Source: Prochilodus magdalenae
Taxonomy: Eukaryota; Chordata; Actinopteri; Characiformes; Prochilodontidae
DNA: 64,000 nucleotides
Direction of reading: 5' to 3'
NCBI GenBank assembly: GCA_024036415.1
Contig: JAMWET010005070.1
Coordinates: 513,147 to 577,146, forward strand
Positions 12,391 through 23,608 of the stretch are shown piece after piece (within the stretch, counting starts at the first letter, position 1; every line of letters begins with the position of its first letter). Under the pieces are notes generated by a model, which ran no database searches, was not told the DNA's origin, and was given only the letters and a program-made list of their open reading frames with translations. The translations under genes and the position numbers were made by a program.

Positions 12391-15300
12391 TCAGGCGGAA
12401 GATGTAGAGGGCCTCTCTAAATAAGACTTCATCTGAGCAATGACCTCGCTCTCTTCTTCCAGGGTCACATCTAGATAATCCTCTTCATGTCTGGGGATGT
12501 CCTCCAAAACTTCATTCACCAAGTCTGCATCCAAGCTGCTCGAACCTGAGGCTGCCCACAACAGAGATGACTTTAAAGGTCAGCTGAAATGCAATTAATA
12601 AACACACACTGTGTGCCTCAATCTGAGCACACTCGGAATCAACATCCACTTTGTGTGATCTGATCACAAGTAGACAGCGAGACGTATAGGTGATTACACA
12701 CGCCATTTCTATGCATCTCCAATTCATCACTAACTTATAAACAACGAGTACGGAGGAAAAAATAAGCTACAAAGCTGAGTTTATTTCTACTGTGTTGATC
12801 AGGTGATCCTATGACACTGTTGAGTGTCATAGCTGCTCGAACCTGAGGCTGCCCACAACAGAGATGACTTTAAAGGTCAGCTGAAATGCAATTAATAAAC
12901 ACACACTGTGTGCCTCAATCTGAGCACACTCGGAATCAACATCCACTTTGTGTGATCTGATCACAAGTAGACAGCGAGACGTATAGGTGATTACACACGC
13001 CATTTCTATGCATCTCCAATTCATCACTAACTTATAAACAACGAGTACGGAGGAAAAAATAAGCTACAAAGCTGAGTTTATTTCTACTGTGTTGATCAGG
13101 TGATCCTATGACACTGTTGAGGATGCATCAAGATGCTGTTCCTATTGTAAATAATTAGAGTATTTTAGTAATAACGTAATGTCAGCGGAGCATCACATGA
13201 TTTCAAAGGACTTGCAGATGTTTTAATTCCAGTCTATAACAGTCTGGAGCAAATATCTCTAAATCCTTACCTTAAATACAGTTTCCATTGCTAAATTGTA
13301 TAAAAACTTGCAAATGTGATGCTTATTATTGAGTCAGTTACCTGCCAGTGAATAAGAACTTCGTTCAGGGTCTGGATTTAAAGACCCCTCAAAACTACAC
13401 CACTATCTTCTGGCATTACACTTGATGGCAAGTAAGTCATCCAATTAATAAATCAAGCAACCATGCTTATTTGCCAGTTCCTGACCTGTGGAGTCCGAGG
13501 TGCTGGGCTCCTCTGATGAAGACGATGGAGGCGAGGGGGACAGCAACTCTGGGGGGACCTGCCCCTGGTTATCCAGCAGAATCTGAGTGGCTTGAGCAAC
13601 GTCATCATCCACCAGCCTCAATACAGCTTCCACCACCTCCCTCTGGAAACCGAGGTAGGCCATCTATAAACCCATATATAGATAAACAATGTGAGATGTA
13701 TTTTGTGAATAAGACTGGGAATAAACAGGTATTATTTTATCTGGAATCTTTTTTGTTGCTTTTATTCAACTGCGGAAATATTTGGTCTTATTTGTGATTA
13801 TCCAGTTCTAAAAAAAAAGATGTCTATTGATACATATTGCTATTTATTTCACCTTCATACCTTTTACTTATTATATAATTATTTCTTTCCATAAAGAAAT
13901 ATTTTTAGACATTTGAAAAACCACAAAACCTGCCATAGTTTCAACAGTCACATTAATTATTTTTGCTGTTTTAGTCACCCAAAAAATAAATAAATAAATA
14001 AATGTTGCTGACCTATATATATATATACATACACATAGGTCAGCAACATTTATATAAATAAATACACCTTTATGATAAATAAGTACCTACTACTACACTA
14101 TAGTAGTATAGTATAACATAGTATAGTATAACGTTCGAAAGCCAGCCTTATTTGCCAGCGCGTAAAACAACAGTGAATATGATAGCAGGCACTTCAGAGA
14201 ATCGGAGAGCATAAACCTCCATTGAACATGAGCCTCACCACATCTTTCCTCCCTAGGGTGCCGCTTACCTGATGCACTTTGGTTTGTCTGTCTGTGTCTG
14301 GCTGAGACATCCCCGAACTGCTGGCTTCTCTTGAATCTAAAAGAAGCTACAGACAAGAAGGATGTTGATCTTATGGGACAAGCAGTAGCGCCATGTAAAA
14401 AAAGTCATGCGGCATATTGTAAATTAGAGTAACGTGACCAGGGCAACTGTGAGAAATGCCAGGCTTTTAGTAATGTGGACCAGCTGGTGGAGGTCTGTGA
14501 TAACCAGATATGCTGTACTAAAGATGTAAAGTGCATGAAATCGCTAACCCTATAAGCCTCATCCAAATCTCCGCCGGTCTTGTGGAGGGCCTTAGCTGCT
14601 TCTTTTTTGCTGTAGCCAAGTTCAACCAGGGTGTTGATGCTCTCCAGACGTCGCCGCCTCTTCTCTCTCTCCTTTTCTTTCATCCTGTCCCGCTCCTGTA
14701 TGTATGGAAGCACACAGGAATTTTGAACAGTTAAATGTGACTTTATTCACAGACGATTTTCCTAATTAATATCTAAGCAGTCTTCAGGATTTTAACTGAA
14801 GACCTTACATGTCAGATTAACCACTAATGAAGTTAGACCCTGACAGCAGTCTGAGTCACTCATGTTTTAATTTAAAAAGGGGGGCCCAAGTTTATGTTAA
14901 AGGCCATTACTCTAGGCCTTCTGGAACAGAAGAGGGTGTTAACAAAAACAAGCAATATAGTAGAAGTGTTTTCATCTCACATCCTTCCTTTGGCTGATGT
15001 GCAGTGCTGCCTCCTCCAAGTTGCCTCTGCAGGCTCTCAGGCCCAGTCGTGTCTCTTGCTCAGTGAAGCCCATACTCATCAGCTGGGTCATTTTCTCTGG
15101 GTCCAGACACAGGCGACTGTAGAGGTCTTCAACCTAGCAGCATGAGTGGGTAAAGAAGGAGATCAAATAAAGAGCAAGACACTGGGGAACAATTAAATAT
15201 GAACTGATCTACACAGATTTTTTTGGAACCATTTCACCCATAACCAATGCAGGGCCAAAATACCTTTTGAAGTTTCCTGGCAGCTTCAATTTCATTGCCA

Positions 15301-18300
15301 TCCAGGTACGTCAGCAGACTCTGAAGGAGATAAAGCCTCAGGAACAAGACCTCCTCTCCTCCTGTGCTCCCCTAACAATACAAAAGATGCAAAAACAGTT
15401 CACCAAAAACCAGAGTGTGAAATACTTGGGGGGGCGGGTGGCAAATTGGGTGCTGCAGATCTCGTTGGTTCTTTCTGTGAGTGAAGCAGTAGTCATGGTC
15501 TAGTTGTCACCAAAGCAGTACATGAAATAAATTATTTTTCAACAGAAACATAACAGCAATCTTGTCAAACATGGAATGTTGTTCGCAAAGTTTTCCCTGT
15601 GCACTGCAAAACGGCTGAGGGTTTAAAAAACAAAACAAACCTTGATTTGTTGGAGTCTCTGTTGCTTCTCTCCATAGCACTTGAGAAAGCATTCCTCAGC
15701 TTTTTGCAGTCTTTGCTTGGCATCATTCAGGTATGCCAGTGCTTCAAGGGCACGGTAGCACCACACAATGTCCAGCTGCAACACTGCATAATTATCCACT
15801 GTGTTCAACAGCGAAGACGTGCATTTACTATGAAACAAACAAAAAAACAAAAAGTTTACTTTTACATAAAACAGGGTTCATTCTACACTTGTACCACTGT
15901 CTGCAGTAAAACAGTAGTGGGGTTTATTGCATTCTCTGGCTGTAAACTTTTAGAAGCAAAGAAAGACATACTTAAACTCTTCATCTGCTAAAAGCAGGTG
16001 ACCCAGAGCTGCATCGTATTCCTTTCTCTTCATTATGGCTCTGCCTTTTTCATGAAAGCCCATGGCCAAAATCAGAGCCTAACACAGACAGACAGACAAA
16101 TTTATATAATAATATAATATTTGAAATGAGAACATACAAACTTAATTTACTAATTCTAATTAAAGTGTAAAACAATGTACAAGAACTGAAATATATATAT
16201 ATAAAATGGATTTAGAGCAAATTCAGAGAGAGAAAATGAAAGAGTGGGAAAGAGGAAGTGAAAGTAATCTACCTGGTATTTTAATCTTCTAATGGTTAAA
16301 CTAAATTGCTGGTTAAACATTTAGAACGCAGTGAGAAGAACCTCAGATCATATTCTCTTATAAATGTAAGAAAACAACTGGATGTCCTAGATATTTGTTT
16401 ATTAAAGCAGCTTTAGAGAAACACTTGTTTACCTTTCTCTCCGCAAGTGGTATCTGGATAGGGTTGCCTTTCTGATCAGCTATCTCCAGAAATGGAGTGG
16501 TTGCCGGATCTTCACTGCCATCTAAAAATTGAGAGAAGGCATTGCACGTTAACTATGCAATGATAAATTTATGATGAACTATGGTATGATGAAGTTGTAA
16601 AGTTTTTTTTTACTGTAGTGATAAATAAAGCCTGATTGTGAAAACATGAGGAATATGTCTCACCTCTCTCTGAGAGAATCTGGAATCCTTTTTGAGTCCT
16701 CTGTAAACTTTCTTCCTTCAGACGCGTCTTTTCCTCCTCCTCCACCATTGCTTTTTGCCCCTCTGGCTCACTCACCTTCAGTATCATGATTTTACTGTTG
16801 TTCCTCACATTCTGTTCATCCAGTCTTTTATCTGAGTGCAGCATGATGAGTGATCAGGAAAGAAATACTCTCAGCACCTCACACTTACATGCAGGTGCAC
16901 ATAGCTACTCAAAGAAGAACATACATACCAGGAGAGAGAGTCCTTCCATTCAAAATCAGCTTCATATATTTCAGGTCATATTCCCTTGTGATCCTTGTAG
17001 ACATGAAAGGAAACACATGTATTAGGACAAAAAGGACTGCTAGAACAGGCAGAGTTTTGTGCCAAGCAAAATAAGATTTTGCCTTACTTATTCATCAGAT
17101 CCTGAGTGGTAATATCCAGCTTGGTTTCCATTTGGCATTTCTTTCTATTTCCCTACACAGAAACAAACATGGGCAGAAGACGTATTACATTGATTACTGT
17201 TTTACTGTTAAAAACTACAACACACTATTAGTTATTACTTCTGCTTATGTGTATATAAAGGGGACCTATTACACTTTTTGCATTTCATTTAATGTGTAGT
17301 GTAGTTTCTGTGCATGTACACAAGCTACAAAGTTATAAAGCTCAAAGTACATGCCAGACTGAAAAACTCTAACCCAAAGAAACCACTTTTCTGACCTGCC
17401 TGACACGCCTCATTAGAATACCAGTACTTTTTACTGTTACGAGGTCATCTCGTAACATAATCTGTATCGCTTGCTTACCTGCACTCTTGGCAGCCACGAC
17501 CCCCTCCCCACCCCAGGCCACACAACACATGTAGCGCTAAAGCAGCAAAAACCTACCACTCTGAAGCATCTTGCTCCAGTACAGCTTGCAAAGGTGGGTC
17601 AGATCTACCAAAACAGCTCTCCCTAACTTTCAGGATGGGGCTTAAACTCATTCGGCAGAACCGTAAGAATCATAAGAATAACAGAATGGGTGGGCTGACC
17701 AATCAGAGCACAGTGGGCTTATTGGGCCAGGCTTAAACACACAGGAGCTCTAACAGAATGTTTCAGACAGGGCGTGTATACAGATATACAGTAAGAGAAA
17801 AATATTGTGCTTTGGTAAAACTGCAGCATGTAAATCTAATGTAGTGAACCCAAAAAGTAAATGATGAACACTGAAAATGTACATAATAATCACAGCAAGT
17901 CAAACGTGGAATAAAAATCACTGTGTTTACAGTTTTAATTATCACTTTACAATTTTAAGTTTATTAAACTTTAGCGAAGCAGTGTATTGCAGTGCAATAC
18001 AGTCATATCGCCCACCTTTTAACTACAATGCTTTTTTTCCAGACACCACAACTACCTTGTGTTTTATTTACCTTTCTAATGTCTTTAGGTAAGACGAGTT
18101 CCAGAGTTGCAATGTTTGTCTCCTTGAAGGTCTTATTGTCTTTCCCTTTTTGGACAGCCTGTGATCTTATGTCTTCTAGAGCCATCTCCACATCAACCAC
18201 AGGGAATCCAACCATTTGGGAGTATCTGACAGCGAGCTCCTATGAACACAAGAACAGAGAGATGCTACAAAACTGTTCTAACAGAAACACAGAGGGCTTT

Positions 18301-18502
18301 TAAGTTTCTCCACACCTTCAAACGCAGGTGTAAGTCATTGCTAGCTGTAGCTCCTCTCACTAGTCTCACGAGCTGGTTGTCTTACCTGCAAGTGTTCGTG
18401 TCCAGCCACATTAGTGTCTGTTGTGAAAGGAGGATTCCAGAGCTGGATCTTCTCCTGCCTTAGCAATGAAATGAGCTTTGCCTGAATGTGCTGCTCGGCC
18501 AT
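12391..18502 (-). CDS. nub1: NUB1, NEDD8 ultimate buster
   Basis: NUB1 is an adaptor that binds NEDD8 and FAT10 and delivers their conjugates to the proteasome. Fourteen exons were joined: 18502-18386, 18239-18072, 17152-17088, 16993-16929, 16831-16664, 16521-16433, 16078-15972, 15827-15641, 15371-15264, 15133-14981, 14695-14549, 14346-14269, 13663-13486 and 12545-12391. All phases agree and give 594 residues (human about 601). The start is [19 protein letters not shown] ubiquitin-like region follows ([15 protein letters not shown]). The best conserved block is [15 protein letters not shown] in exon 8. Three UBA-like segments follow: [47 protein letters not shown] and [26 protein letters not shown]. 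The acidic tail is [20 protein letters not shown]. The exon 11 donor (GTTAGC) is weak, and the acceptor for exon 12 was chosen so that the reading frame continues. The terminal exon acceptor is tandemly duplicated (see repeat at 12534). Confidence 0.95.
12534..13121. repeat. 297-bp tandem duplication covering the last nub1 acceptor
   Basis: The segment beginning at 12534 repeats from 12831 with an offset of 297 bp and no mismatch that I can see over about 290 bp. Copy 1 includes the first 12 nt of the last nub1 exon (12534-12545), its acceptor, and intron. Copy 2 (12831-13121) therefore carries a second acceptor at the equivalent place (exon-like start at 12842) that is followed by non-exon sequence. 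Near identity means a recent event, or an assembly artefact. Confidence 0.95.
14000..14051. repeat. Perfect 17-bp inverted repeat (hairpin) in nub1 intron
   Basis: Arms 14000-14016 and 14035-14051 are exact reverse complements (core TGTTGCTGACCTA) around an 18-nt TA-rich loop, flanked by AAAT repeats. It could be a MITE end remnant, a cruciform or a templated repair product. Confidence 0.85.
17258..17775 (-). mobile_element. Decayed dispersed DNA-transposon-like repeat
   Basis: It begins with a GGGGACCTATTA-type end and ends with a CCAATCAGAGCACAGTGGGC-type block. From memory both belong to a very common fish non-autonomous repeat. The opposite terminal repeat is not visible, so the copy is partial. 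It lies inside the long nub1 intron between exons 2 and 3. Family name and strand are uncertain. Confidence 0.45.
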
Positions 18503-18900
18503 TGCTCCGACTGCGACTGAAATTTGGGGCTATAAACACTGACTCTGCTGAAAACGAAACTGCTGAACCACTGGGGATTTCCTAGCCTGGTTTAGCTTAG
18601 ATAGCTAACGCTACTGAGTCACTGTGGTAGGAGGCAACGGTCGCCTGAACAGTCACCTGAAAACAGCTCGTCTGCAGGACTTTTGTTGCCCATGAACGGT
18701 AAAGGTGGACTTTCGAGCTCATTTCGTAGACTAAACTACTATTTAGCGACCATCTGCTGATATTTTTTTAGCATAGTTTTATTATTGAGAGCTTGGTAAT
18801 AACACACCTACCTACTGCACATATCACGTGATGTTGTTATGGTTTCCCGACGCGGTCTTCCGGGTTCGCTCACGCAGATCGGAGCAGACTTGCTGATCTA
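18503..18900 (-). promoter_or_regulatory. nub1 promoter region with CACGTG E-box
   Basis: The sequence upstream of the nub1 start codon holds the palindrome ATCACGTGAT (18823-18832) and an ETS-like CTTCCGGG near 18857, common motifs of housekeeping promoters. This is motif reading only. Confidence 0.3.
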
Positions 18901-20283
18901 CAAAACATCAGATTGCACAGACGTTGTACACAGGTAGTATAGAGATCGCAGAAAGCAAACCCTAGCGCATTTGAGATGCACAGGTCGCAGACTGGGTATA
19001 AGATGTTACTTGTTCGTGCTATAAAGATCACAGTATATATAAAACGAAAGCTTTTATGATGTACAGATCACCAGACGTGTATTAATACAATCGTGTCGGG
19101 TATCGTAGAAGTTTGGCCTTGAAATAAAGTTCAGGATTGTCACTTAACGCCACCTAGCGTGCTGATTGAATAGTGAAGGCTCTGAAATGAGGACTTAGAT
19201 AGAACTAGCCCAGATTCTAGAGTAGTGTGGAAGGTCAAATAAATCAAATCTAAAAAAAAACATGAACGAATAAATAGATAATTATAAAATATAAACACAT
19301 TTCAATATAGTGCAACATTGAATAACTTTGATTCTGCATTATTTGTATTTATATACTTGCATTCATAAATGGGCTGTGCATTGTGCAATTAAAAAAAAAT
19401 CATTCAAAAAAAAACATTCTATACCCAATTATACATAACTATTACTATACGTTCCTTAAAAAATTAGGACACACTGTTTTTGTCACTGTGCCATTAAAAT
19501 ATAGATGTAAATGCAAATGTTTGGCTGTCATGTATGCATCCCTATGCATCACTCAAAAATCAGTCCAAGCTGAAACACCTAAAAGGGTAAACTCCTATAG
19601 GGTGAATAGATGGTAAATGGTTTATTTCTTTATTTCTTGTATATGTCTATTCCTTTTCACTGTACACTATTCATATTTTTTATCAATGCACTGTAGAAGT
19701 AGCCTGAATGTGTTTCATTATACTGTACAATCCTGTATTGGTATAATGACAATAAAATTTAAATGTGTCATGTCAAACTTTTTTATTACAAAAAAAAAAA
19801 AAAAAGAAGGAACCCATTCAGTGTCAGTAATGTGAGACGTTTAATAACAGCTTCAGGGAAACGACAATGACAATTTGTAACATTTTCTCACTTTACAAGG
19901 ATTCTGTTTGATCTGAGGTTTGCTGCAAGCTTTTTTCACCGTCCAGTTTCATAGACACGATGGTGCAGTTTTGGGAACTTGTGAAATTTACAGTTGAACA
20001 CATGATGACAAACACGCAAAGCCAACCTGTTGATGTCAAGACACTTCATTAAGGACGTGGGTGAATGTAATTTTAATAATGTGTTGACATAACTACTGCA
20101 GTTTAACGCCAAAGACCATGATGGTATGTGTCTATTTTTAATGAAAAGGACTGTACAGCAAATGTGTACATATAAGCAGATACATGTTTTACAAGCTTTT
20201 CCTGGCTTCAGTTGTGGATAGTAACAGTTTTAATTTTTACCAGGTGTATTTCTCGGTTTGGTATTTCTTTAAGCATTTTGAAA

Positions 20284-20286
<3 letters not shown>

Positions 20287-20348
<62 letters not shown>
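20287..20348. repeat. (TA)31 microsatellite
   Basis: An uninterrupted alternating TA run of about 62 bp. Confidence 0.95.
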
Positions 20349-20350
<2 letters not shown>

Positions 20351-21411
20351 CAAGTATACAGTATTTGTGATGAAATAACATTTTACCCAACTGGACTTTG
20401 ACCACTGAAACTATGAGTTAGTAATGATATTTTTTCAGAGTTTAATTTCCTTCTGTTGTGTTGGTTCAGCCCATGGACTTTTTTCGCTTTTGTTTTGCAG
20501 TTGATTAAACCTCTTACTTTTGAACTTTTAGCATTTTATTCTCAAAAAGAGAGGAACAAGAGCTCTAACAAACTTTGCCATCTATAGGAATACATACTGG
20601 ATATACTGAAAAGTTGTACTACACTTCTATAGGTAACTCAGCGTTAACTCAGACTTTCCTGACCTAGTACTTTTATGTACTAAAGTTGTTTGCAAGCCTC
20701 ATTTACTTCTGCTTAATCATTACATCACTGAAGTGGCAATACTTGAGTTGAGTCCGGTTTTAGGCTGCACTACCCAGCTCTGTTTACTTGTGATTTCATT
20801 GTGTCAACAAACCTACATTAATTCAAGATGGAACAAACCCTGGTCCTGAATAGCTATATATAAAAGCACTTATTGGACAGACTTAACTTTGAGTTTGAGG
20901 TTATCTGGCTAAAAAGAAATCTTTAGCAAGAAAAGAAACTTGACACCCCCTGATCAATCAGAGTCTGATTAAAAGACTGCTAAAAGAATACTCACTAGAG
21001 GGTGCTAAGAGTAACTGGTAAACTAAGCACATTCAGTCAATGCATGGCTCAGTTGTGTTCTAACAGAGAAACTGAAACTAAAGAGCAAATCATGTAGACA
21101 CCAAAAACCCAATGCTTTTAGAACACTACAATATATTCTACTACAATATTCATTTGCCATAATAAATGATTTGTTTATGTACAGATCAAACAGTACAAAC
21201 AGAAATGGATGACATTAGGTTTGTCAGACAAGTACTACAGTACTGAATACTATTGAATGAAAAACTCCTGATCACACTGAATACAACATTCTGTGGATAT
21301 CCATCTATTCTGTACCCAGGAATTAACATGTCTGTAGGCAATTCATTTTTACCTTTATACTTTCAAGCACTAGATGAATCCAATTAAACAGACTGTAGTG
21401 CTAGAGCCCCT

Positions 21412-21461
21412 GTAGTGCAGTACAGCAGGGTATAGTGCAGTACAGCAGGGTATAGTGCAGT
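21412..21461. repeat. 20-bp tandem repeat, about 2.5 copies
   Basis: The unit TATAGTGCAGTACAGCAGGG repeats head to tail. It lies just beyond the likely poly(A) signal of the C9orf152-like gene. Confidence 0.9.
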
Positions 21462-21463
21462 CT

Positions 21464-21469
21464 TTTATT
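21464..21469 (-). terminator. Candidate poly(A) signal of the C9orf152-like gene
   Basis: AATAAA on the minus strand about 80 nt after the stop codon. It would give a very short 3' UTR; other hexamers further left cannot be excluded. Confidence 0.4.
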
Positions 21470-21546
21470 GTAAATCAACTCCATTCTAGTGTATCAAAGC
21501 AATATTGCACAGCCCTTGTTTTTTTGTTGTACTTTCACCAAATTTT

Positions 21547-23608
21547 TCAGAATGAAGAGTAAAGTCCAAGTCTGCGTGCAGCCTCAGACTTCCTGGGACT
21601 TTTGAGCTGAGGGAAGGGGTAATGGTATGCACTTGCAGCGGAGTGTGTGGAGCGGGAGCTGCCGCTGCTCCGTCGCCTGGACAAAACAGCAGGTGCAGAA
21701 AGCTTCCTGGAATCCTCAGAGCTGTATTCCTTTTGCCGTTTGTTGCCATCAACCCCTGCACAATCATCAGATGACTGGTCGCTTGAATCTGTAATTTCCA
21801 CACCACGTTCCACTGACGATGACGAGTCTCCGGAGCTGTTCTTGACCTTGTTGTGTTGGTGGTGGTTGGGGTCAATGGCGGCACAGGTTCGCCGGTACAT
21901 TCCCAGGTGAGTGCGCCAGGGGGAGCTGTCTGAGTCTCTGACAAAATCAAACCGAGTGTCCTGGACAGATGCCTGTTTCATTAGTGGGTGCCGGGCCTGC
22001 CGCATAGGAACCACATTGACCAAAGATTTGCCAGAGATCTCCTCATTGCTGGATGCTGATGGTTTAGAAAAGAAAGTAGTTAATAAAAGGAAATTAGCAA
22101 GACATTTCAAGGGCATTAAGTGAACTAGTTAAAATGTGCTTAATGCCATTAAATAAAATACTTAAACCATGCCCATAATAGAAACATTTAATAGGCCTAA
22201 AAAAAATTGGTAATTAATCTTCAGGCTAGAGCATGTGCCTTTCTATAGACACTGGCTGAAACACACTGTAAGTATCTAGAAACCATCTAATTAGTATATT
22301 AAGCAACTTTAAGGTGCACCCATTACAAGGGGTGGATTTTGTGATTCTGAAGCCACCTAAGTGCACTGTTTTTAATTTACACAGCTACCGACACTGCAAA
22401 AATGGCAAAAAGTGACACCATCTTAAATCAGGTGGTTATATTTAACAGTCCTTATTTAGAGATTGCTGTAAAAGAATAGTATAAGATTATTTAACAGATA
22501 TCCATGTACTGTTGCATGGAAGCATCATTTAAATGAAAACGTAAGGTATATTATTGCTTGTCTTTACTATTAATTGTATGTAATAGTCCATTAAAGACAT
22601 AATTGAGGGATGGGGTTGCATTGCACCCATTAATACCACTACTTTCAGAAGAAGCACTGGATGAACAGAAACAGAAATTCAGTGCAATTCTATAGAACAC
22701 CTCACCATGTGACAGTATTAGACTAATTTAAGTTGGAAAGTCAGAAAAGTTTTATACAGGCCAGTATAAACATTAGCTGGGATACTGGAAAATCCTTCCT
22801 GACAAGTGATGAAGTGATTCTTAAGTGCCTGTCGAATAATGTACACTAGGTAGAATGACTCATGAAAGGCTTTTCACGCATATGACCCTCATACATCACG
22901 CAATGCGAGTAACGACAAACAACAAAAGACCACATTTATATTTATATGAACTTCTAAAAAAAAGTCACTGTCTAACAATCTGACAAAATAAAGATAACGT
23001 CAGTAACATCTGTGGCTGGAAACGCTAGCCCAGCTCAGCAGCTACACCTGTAGCTTTTTGAGGATGAGGTAAAATTGAAAGTAATGTTAGTTCACACTTT
23101 AAATCACGTTAAAATCCAGAAACACCGTGTAAACCAGCGAATAAACCGTTTTCAAGTTCAATATCAGACTGCTTAGGACTCGAAACCTGAGAAACTACTA
23201 GTTGCATACACGTCAGCTTCTCATTCGAATTTTCCGCTCCACCTTAAACAGCACAGGATTTACTTTCAGGAGTGCTCGCGCGCCACGCTGGAGCTGCTGC
23301 AGCATTTAAGGTGGAACGGAAAGTTCGAATCAGAGGCTAACCTCAGTCTGCAACTGAGGTGCTAACACCGCCAACAAGTTCTAACTTCGTGCTAAAGTAA
23401 ACTCGCGGTTCTCACATTTTTTGAAGTATATCACTCGGGTTTCCCGTTTCTGCTTGTCCTTGATGGAGTTATATTGCTCTTTCAGAAGTGCGATATCCAT
23501 GTCGTTGCTTCGAGCCTCGTCGTCGCTCGTTTCCTCCTCCGCTGCTCCGGATCTTATCACCGATTCCTCACATAGGCAAACTGAGCTTGAGCAGCAGCCT
23601 GACGACAT
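21547..23608 (-). CDS. C9orf152-family protein
   Basis: Two exons, 23608-23416 and 22055-21547, encode about 233 residues (human C9orf152 is about 239). The intron runs from a GTGAGA donor to a CAG acceptor. Similarity to the human protein, from memory, lies in four blocks in the same order. They are IALLKEQYNSIKDKQKRETR near residues 35-55, SLVNVVPMRQ after the exon junction, SSPWRTHLGMYRR in the middle, and the C-terminus YPFPQLKSPRKSEAARRLGL followed by YSSF. The function of the family is not known to me. The protein has no signal peptide or membrane segment. It is Ser-rich between the blocks (SSGDSSSSVE, RRRSSGSSRS) and mostly disordered in appearance. A Cys-rich N-terminus (MSSGCCSSSVC) could be acylated; this is inference. 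An in-frame ATG lies 23 codons upstream (23677). The later start was chosen because the upstream extension shows no family similarity. Confidence 0.7.
22056..23415 (-). other. Intron of the C9orf152-like gene
   Basis: A 1.36-kb intron. Its 5' (right) part contains the 154-bp inverted-repeat element at 23201-23354; the rest has no recognised features. Confidence 0.65.
23201..23354. mobile_element. Inverted-repeat element (MITE candidate)
   Basis: Two arms of about 54 bp (23201-23254 and 23301-23354) are imperfect reverse complements. Both outer ends read GTTGCA inward, and both arms contain the block TTCGAA...CCGNTCCACCTTAAA. The centre is GC-rich. Related sequence occurs at about 38955-39055 and 44625-44670. 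No clear target-site duplication is visible. It lies about 60 bp inside the intron from the exon 1 donor of the C9orf152-like gene. Confidence 0.7.

Larger units (their letters stand above)
18901..21463. other. Region between nub1 and the C9orf152-like gene
   Basis: I find no gene here. At about 19680-19770 a stretch ending ATGACAATAAAATT resembles the 3' tail of fish LINE or SINE copies. A 60-bp TA repeat lies at 20287-20348. The remainder is AT-rich without recognisable features. Confidence 0.55.

Noticed and set aside
12827..13027. Two identical 66-72 residue minus-strand frames at 12512 and 12827
   Set aside because: They arise from the tandem duplication of nub1 intron and do not follow the coding frame of the exon.
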